A stretch of DNA of 64,000 nucleotides, from assembly GCA_022453515.1 (NCBI GenBank), contig JAJNNY010000001.1:682001-746000 (forward strand), given 5' to 3'. The first letter of the stretch is position 1. Each line of letters starts with the position of its first letter. The stretch comes from Astrocystis sublimbata. Lineage: Eukaryota; Ascomycota; Sordariomycetes; Xylariales; Xylariaceae. Positions 57,180 through 64,000 of this stretch are shown here, one piece after another. A program made the translations under genes and the position numbers. Below the pieces are notes generated by a model. That model was not told the origin of the DNA. It was given only the letters and a program-made list of their open reading frames with translations, and did no database searches.

Positions 57180-60100
57180 TTCGACCTATACCTATGCGAA
57201 GGATGGGCACCCATATGTCTACTTCGTCGCCTTTGATACCCAGGCCGAGAGTAGGAAGCCTAACTGCTTCGGTTGAACCCAACCCTATGGAATTTTACAA
57301 GGTAAGCAGATTCGCAACAATCTTGCTAGCTACCTTGCTAGTTTCCGTACGTGATGATGCACACGGGGCCAGCGAACTGCTCTCGAGCCTGGACTTCAAC
57401 TTCAGCGCATCGATTGCACATGCCGAAAAACACCGTGCAACTCAATCTTCTCAACTCTTCTGATACCCTCTCTCATCTGCAACAAATCATCCTCTGCTCA
57501 AGCCCCACCCGCTAACCCTATGTTGGTAGAAGGATCAAATGCGGCAGAACACCGCGACTCAATCTTGTGCTCGAAATGCCTCGGCGCCCACCTTCTAGCA
57601 GATCTGGTCCTGTAACAGCGTGTAGGGCTGGATTGCTTGCTGTTGAGCTCTCAGCCCTTGCCCATTGCTACCTCGTCCTTTTTAAGATACCCCATCTCGA
57701 CTCGACCAGAGACTTCATGCCTCCAGGTAGCAAATTACAATAAATGCATGAATTGAAAGACAGTCTGAGGCATCTCCTATTGAGGCATTGCTGCTCTTTG
57801 TGGGCGCTGAAGCTATCAATCTCGCCGAACGCGCTGCTAATTTGAGTAAGAAGAATGTACTGGATGTGTGGTGCGCGACATGACTATCATACAGAGTTGT
57901 TCTTGAGACAAATGAAACAACAGGCCCAATATATATACTGTGAAAAAGTCATGTATGTCATTACACCGTTCATGTAGAGATGCTACCTTCATCCTTTGAT
58001 GTATGTATCTACACACTGCTAGTGCCTAGGTAGGTACCTAGATCGACAATTATTGCATCTCAACTTGATATCGCTTGAACGTTGATGTAAGTTTCAAAGA
58101 GTTCTAAAAACACCTTGCCTATTGTGATCTCTGTGATATTGGGGGCTGAGACTACATGCACGCTAAATACTCAAAAGTCCAATGCGCCTCGAGGAACTGT
58201 GAGTCCTACTTATACAGCTCACACAAGGCGTTCTATCGGCTTATACATTGGTCTGGCGGGGAAGAAGAACTAGCGCAGTGTTTCGCCACGAATGAACGAA
58301 TGAACACCACGCAAGGTACTGCGAAGCCGCGGGATTCGAGCAGATCGGTGTAGTAGGTAGGGCCCGCCTCATTTGGGTTGAGGGGTGTGCAAACCTACTC
58401 GCTGGGCTTGAGTCGTTGGGTTTTTGAGAGGTAGTTGGATTGCAATGCGCCGCGTGCTGACTGGTATATCGATCTTCAGCAAAATATCATTCTTAATTAA
58501 TTGAGGGATCATACTCACGAGTCTCAATAGGACTGGTTCGCGCGGATTCTTAGAGCGGAACCACAATGCCACAAGTTCATGAACGATACAGTCAACTGAC
58601 CAGGGATTAGATTTCGGAGGGTTGTTCATGTAATTTTTCTATAGTGAACACTTTTTGTCAGTTAATGAGTTGAGTTAAAATGACCGGATTACTTATTCGA
58701 AGAACACGAGCGTTGGCGGGAGCCTCCTGACCCCTTTTTGCATGCATACTCATCGAGTCTCTGTTGCACGATGCGGTTGAGAGTATTGATTTTGGTTGAA
58801 TATTAAACGGAGTAAGTAGGGAATGGTTGTCGAATCAATCCTCGCATAGATAAACTTGAAGAGGTCGATACAAACACGGAAATTTCTCGCGGGAGAACAA
58901 GAATGATTTCGGAAGCGGTACTGGTGTTATCAATAAGTCCACTGATACTTTGACGGACGTCTTGTTACATATGAAAAGCCAAGGCAAGTTATTAGCATAA
59001 ATGTAGTTACCCATTTGCAATGTTAAAGTAGTGTAAGTCCTTTACTTGCGTCTCATTCTGAGTTATGTTATAAAATAGCCATTGAGTTGGCGGGTAGGTA
59101 GGAATGAGGGTGGAGGGGCGATCATTCGTCAATGATCTCTCCAATCTCTAGAGAGTGTTTCATGAGGAACATATTATTATGGCCCCGAGACAGCGAGTAT
59201 TTTGTCATAGCATTCACACCAGTGAAATCTGGCGTCGGCTGGCAGTCGAAAGCATATGTAACTCAAAGGCGCTCACATCTATAACAATCAGCAGACATAT
59301 GAAACACTTTGGGATAGGTGAACTCAAGAATCAAGTCATGGGTCCAGCAACATCAACATTAACACGTTTCGCAGCATTCGGTGTGCGCTCAACAATCGAC
59401 TTGGAAATGTTTTCTATATATAAACTTAGCCCTCAGTAAATCCAGGCCATTCCATACTTTCCTGGCAGCCATTGTTCTCAGTGACTTGATGAGTGGAGAA
59501 TGTCGAGTAGTTGGTCGAATTAAATGATTAAATTTTTGGAAGATGAACACTTTAATTATAAAGTCATTGTCAATGTATGAAAAATCATGCGGGGAAGTAT
59601 TACAACCTAGGCCTCAGCTCGCGAACCATTAAATTGTCGCTGAAATGCAACAATGGTGTCTGGCGTGTGACATCCCGCACTCTGCGTGGCTTTCATGTCT
59701 GCCATCGAGATGTGACATAAGAAGTAAATCGGTATGAGATTCCTGAGCGCCACAAAGACAAGATACGACGCAATCATATTGTAAAGTGGGGTTTTGGTCT
59801 CAGGACCTACATTTTGCAAGGGGCAACTCATATCACTTGAGAGATGCATCGGAACTTCATTCCACAAAAACAAAGAGGAGATCTTGTATCATCGCTACAT
59901 ATGCAGTTAGCCACTGTGGCGTTTCTGGACCAAGAAAGCCAAACCTATTCAAATACAATAGCGCGCAGCTGGGTGCTGAGACAATCAATATTCGAGGTAT
60001 GCTAGCAAGGTACAGACCGGCCACATCTGCCGCATCCCTTTCGCCTCCAAGCTATTGTTATACCCACCGCCATTGTTGATGATAAGGTCACGATCATGAT

Positions 60101-61368
60101 ACATGCGTAGAACATACATAAGTATTTAGGGGTAGATTGCATGTTATGTTATGTGGAATAAACAGGAGCAAAGAGAGAACACCGTAGTAGTCGTACAGTG
60201 CCATTGCGGGGTACGGGCATCACGGGCCGTCACACAACGTGTCAGACATGTCACTGGCAGCAGCTGGGACTTTCCCAGGAAGAGACCTTGCTAGCGACGT
60301 GTAACGGAAGTCGATTGGACGAGATCCTGGGGTTATACATGTAAGAGTGTAAACCGCCGGAGCGGCCCGGATTTCCTACTCAAGGAACGTGTATGTAGCA
60401 CGGTACTACCACTAACAGAACTCGCTTATGAGTTCTCAAGAGATGGGATACAGGCCGCAAGGATCACGGCCTAACATAACAGTCTTTCATGATTTAGTAA
60501 CGAATAGATGTTTGCTATTTTGTTTTACGTTTCATCGAGAAGATTGCAGGTACTGGTACTCGTAGATACTACTTAGTACCATTACACTTACACCATGAAA
60601 GCATTAATTAGAATGGCGGGTTGTTCCGACATCATTTCCAACCATCGTATTTTCATGGATCGGTTTCATACAATGATCTGTGGCAGCAGGAAAACCAAGC
60701 CCAGCCCTATCATAAGAAGTTAGATTGCTATTCAGGTAACGTACCATACAAGAGGCAAATAAGGTAGTCAGTGTCAAAGACGAATCCACATCTTCGTCCA
60801 TTTATCGATTCAAAGGCATGAGCGGATGGTGCATTTCAATTGGCCCACGTATGGCCCATCAGTTCGTACTTAAGTATATATAGACAATACATGTGCTCCA
60901 CGACATAACTTCACCGATCGCGTCGGTGCAGCCACCCACCAACTACGTAGGATTGTCACGTACCAATGTCACACTGCATCTCGCCGTGTATTGGCTGTCT
61001 ATGTGGCCTCCAATGGCCAAGCCAATCTCGGCCACTTAGCGTGACGCACTCCCTAGGAAGTACAGCGAGGGAGGAAACAATGCCGGCATGGGGCTTTTTT
61101 CTTTTTCTATGTTAGTACCCAGTGGTGCTGAAGGGGGCGTTGGCTTTGAAGCACCCTCCCATCCCTCCTCAACATGTGACATACCTTGCCTCGAGTACAA
61201 CTTATTTTGGGATATTGCGTATTCGGATGCCTGTCGATCTACAATATCATTAACACCATGATACTTGGATATTATATGCACGAACTCTCGTGGACGGTTC
61301 CTGTTTCTATATTCCATCCATCTGCATGATTAACGTCCCGACCCCGTCGCATTGGGGGGCATAGCGCA
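57180..61368. other. 4.2-kb gene-free region
   Basis: ORFs of 60-97 codons were examined on both strands without finding a domain or spliceable structure. The best protein-like piece (minus 59873-59607) is bordered by stops in its upstream frame. A CCTAGGTAGGTACCTAG palindromic motif lies at 58025-58041. The stretch 59.4-59.6 kb is AT-rich. Confidence 0.5.
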
Positions 61369-63072
61369 ATGTCTCAATTGCCCGATGGCACGCTCGGTGA
61401 TGCAGTTGGGGTTCTGATCTTCACCTTTATTTGTCTTATCACCAACACCCTCCTGATCTGGCTTTTCTGGATTAACAACGAGCGCTGGAGTTGTAAGTGA
61501 GCCTCTTATCGATGCCACTCCACCGTTTCTATCAACTTTCCGAGCGTTGCCCGCCGGCTGACGATATTTTGGTGTACAGATATAGCCCTGGTAGGGTATT
61601 TCGCTCTCTTATGTACCTTGAGTAGCATCATCCAGCAGATTTATAATTATACGTAGGTTGTAACGATCCCCATATAATCATTATAGGTGTTGACCCCTTT
61701 CTAGTCTGTGGAATGATTTGGCGTGGCAACAGTTATACTACATCAAGGCAAACTACAAGAATGCCGACGTCATCTTCAACAATGGCAACTTTGGTTTCAT
61801 GCGAGCTCTGGCAATTATACGTATGTCGCCAACATCCTCTGTAGTTCCTCCGCCTTGACATATAGCCATAACTGACCTGGACACGATAGGCCTTTTTTGC
61901 TACATCGTCGAGTCGAGCTATCTCTTGGCGTAGTAGGTCATGTCGCTCTCAAGTGTGATGGGCGTACGGCTAACATGGTTTATAGTTGCGTCTTGGTGAC
62001 TCTGACAATGTGCAATTTCTGGGCCCAGCGCCGAGAGGCCGAACGTATGTTTGCCATCTTCGGCAGGATTGCTCCTATTGCCCTGGCGACAATCACAATC
62101 GGCCTGCTCCAAACACCAGCAGTACAGAGCAGCTTTGCGGCATACATGGTCATAGCCAACGTACAATGTGGGTTAAATCCTTTTGCTTCACCCTTATCAC
62201 CCCTTATTGGCACGCTTACATGTGTACTGATACAACGTAGCTGTTTCGAGCTGCGCTATTAGCATTGTCCTACTCTCCTTCGTGATCCGCCAGTATATCA
62301 TGTCGAAGCTTGCCTGGAGGCGCTTGAGCACGAGGGGCGAATCAGGAAGCCTCTGGTCACGTTTGAGGAACAACACCATTGGCAGTAGTAACGGCACCAA
62401 TGGTAGTAACAACGGCACCAAAGACCAGGCTCCCAACACTCCTACTGTCGCTCCGGCGTTCACAGCCCGGGGCACCGTTTTCGACAACAACTGGGTTGTG
62501 GTTCGACTTACGATCGCTGTTGCTTTCATCTCGTAAGCCTCCCTTTTCACAATATGTGATGATACGATCTGGGTTGAAGGGTGTTTAATTGTTTCACTGG
62601 CAGGGTATTCATCGTAGCGAACATTGCTACGCACCTACCCCAAGCCGACGACGTAGCAAGAGACGCGAAGGCCGACGCTCCCGACCTGGGCCCCGAACGA
62701 GCAAGCTCGAATATCATCGGCTACATCTTCGGCGTAACCCCTGGTTTGACGATTTGGATCGTCTTCGGACTCACAAGGGATTTCCGGAAGATTATGTACG
62801 AGACATTCGTACCTCGGCGTTGGCGCAAGAGATTGTCATCTCCGGCCTCGCCATTGGAAGCCTCTTGGAGTGCTGCCCAGGGAAGACAGCAAGCCAACCT
62901 ATCTGGTGTGACTGTGGAAACAGTGATTCAGCTTGACGATATCAAGCCCAACACCAAGAGGCGACCTTTACCTGACAAGATGGACGCTCCTCTTCTGACG
63001 TCAACTTCGACCTCAAGATTGGCGCCCAGCGACAGGTCGATTCCGAAAGATGAGGCTTTTACTGTGGTATAG
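61369..63072 (+). CDS. Seven-exon multi-span (about 7-TM) membrane protein, unknown family
   Basis: Seven exons (61369-61492, 61580-61652, 61705-61820, 61890-61932, 61986-62167, 62241-62532, 62604-63072) join in phase to 432 residues. About seven hydrophobic segments are visible: residues ~12-36, 42-63, 97-120, 121-137, 148-165, ~170-205 and two near 255-275 and 310-332, so the count is seven or eight. The loop between spans 5 and 6 is rich in Asn, Gly, Ser and Thr, and the C-terminal ~90 residues are polar and cytosolic, starting with Arg-Asp-Phe-Arg-Lys. The layout (short N-terminus, seven spans, long tail) resembles fungal GPCR-like or Pth11-like proteins, but no CFEM domain or diagnostic motif is present, so I assign no function. 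The intron density is the highest in the window. Confidence 0.82.
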
Positions 63073-64000
63073 GACTATATGGGAAAGGGAGGGGTGGGGG
63101 ATGTGGCGTTGAAAGTGAAATGATACCCATAACGTTTGGTTTACTAAATAACAGGACTCCGACCTATCGCATGTCGAGAGCAGTTTGCTTTGTCTAGGTA
63201 GTTACTATATGTGAGTTTAATCAATGGTTTCATTCTTAGCCATTAATTGTTAGCTTCAATATCATTTATATGACCTTTTTCTAGTATAACTTAGGACATA
63301 TTTTGTCGCACGTGTATCCAGCAGCTGGTTGGCCCATGTACTAGGAGTTTCATGGCTCGGCATTATAATAAGTGCGCAGATATTATTCTCGCTAAAAACA
63401 AATTGCCATGTAGCACTAACCATGCCCAGTAGCGAATAATAAAGACAGCAAAAAAACAGAGATCGAAGTTTCTTGATGTTGGTGCTTTTGCATCAATTGA
63501 GGGGAAGCAGGACATATTCATCGTACACACAAAGTCAGCTGAGATATGGACACCGCCGCTTGGTGATCATTTTGAACAGCCGTTATGTTGCATCTCCCGA
63601 CTGTCCGGGGTTGTCCGGGGTCCCCGGATTGTCGGGAGCTCCATCCGTCTCCAGCAATCAGCGTGTCTAGAATTTCGCCGAGCTGAGATTTACGGCTGAT
63701 CCTTCGGTCTGGAACCGAGTTGATTATATCTGCGAACAGAGATCTTATGAGAATCACGATATTTACATGCCACAAATTGTAGATTATAGTATTGCGAATA
63801 CAAACACCCATCCACGTAGTGTAACAGCCGATACAACTCTCGCGTACAGTTCGTAGTGTCATCGTGTGGTCGTACCCGATAAAGTGAGAGGGTGTTGAAT
63901 TGACAGGGGTCAAGACTCTCCTGCCAATGCGAGCGCCAACATCATCCAGAGGGTCGCAACCACCTTGAACAGATAACTGTACCACGCAGCTGCTTACATT
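63073..64000. other. Intergenic to window edge, with one unassigned minus-strand ORF
   Basis: A 155-codon frame on the minus strand (63985-63518) has an ATG but no recognisable domain, and it runs through the GC-rich palindrome at 63614-63628 (TCCGGGG arms). It may be chance or an exon of a gene extending past the edge. Confidence 0.45.

Noticed and set aside
57251..57463. Short ORF with a hydrophobic start just after RRP7
   Set aside because: It directly follows the RRP7 stop on the same strand and is probably 3' UTR. The hydrophobic run is short, and the tail is low in structure.
59607..59873. Minus-strand ORF with a membrane-helix-like segment
   Set aside because: The upstream frame contains several stops, no acceptor gives a better start, and there is no family resemblance. 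At best it is a worn pseudogene fragment.

Overview
This window is nuclear DNA from a filamentous ascomycete (Pezizomycotina, probably Sordariomycetes). The evidence is short introns (48-233 nt, mostly 50-75) with GT..AG ends and CTAAC/CTGAC-like branch sites, Kozak-type starts such as CACCATGG, and fungal-specific families (DUF6536, Vps62, a Sln1-type hybrid kinase, ACS-family permease). Gene density is about one per 3.5-4 kb, with long gene-free stretches. Placement below phylum is inference. All gene models were built by hand: splice sites were chosen so that reading phase and family similarity agree across every junction.

Layout. 0-1.1 kb: two diverged copies of a small single-pass membrane protein gene, the first cut by the window edge and the second carrying a one-base frameshift. 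4.7-6.8 kb (+): DUF6536 multi-pass membrane protein. 8.0-11.9 kb (-): large leucine-rich-repeat (RNI-like) protein. 15.5 and 16.7-17.8 kb (-): small Pro/Tyr/Gln-rich protein and an F-box protein. 18.9-20.3 kb (-): secreted alpha/beta-hydrolase. 22.3-23.4 kb (+): decaying aldo-keto reductase. 25.0-26.7 kb (+): ACS-family MFS permease, convergent with a secreted Vps62-like protein at 26.8-28.2 kb (-). 29.4-33.3 kb (-): two housekeeping genes, MAF1 and the AP-1 sigma subunit. 33.65-34.07 kb: a 425-bp non-autonomous DNA transposon with inverted termini and a 9-bp target duplication. 35.1-37.1 kb: glutamate-cysteine ligase modifier subunit (+) convergent with BUD32 (-). 39.1 kb (+): unknown membrane/coiled-coil protein. 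40.9-41.8 kb (-): carboxymuconolactone decarboxylase-like protein. 42.9-43.6 kb: a duplicated tRNA-like segment. 44.2-47.75 kb (-): Sln1-type hybrid histidine kinase. 47.75-53.5 kb: gene-free. 53.5-55.3 kb (-): DHA1-type MFS transporter. 56.2-57.2 kb (+): RRP7. 57.2-61.4 kb: gene-free. 61.4-63.1 kb (+): seven-exon, about seven-span membrane protein of unknown function.

The gene set is mostly independent housekeeping and sensory/transport functions: Pol III repression, clathrin-coat sorting, KEOPS tRNA modification, glutathione synthesis, rRNA processing and osmosensing. I see no biosynthetic cluster and no coherent undescribed system. The least ordinary items are the transposon, the aldo-keto reductase with Glu at the catalytic His position, the duplicated tRNA-like segment, and the paired small-membrane-protein genes at the left edge. 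I found no intact tRNA, rRNA or CRISPR array.
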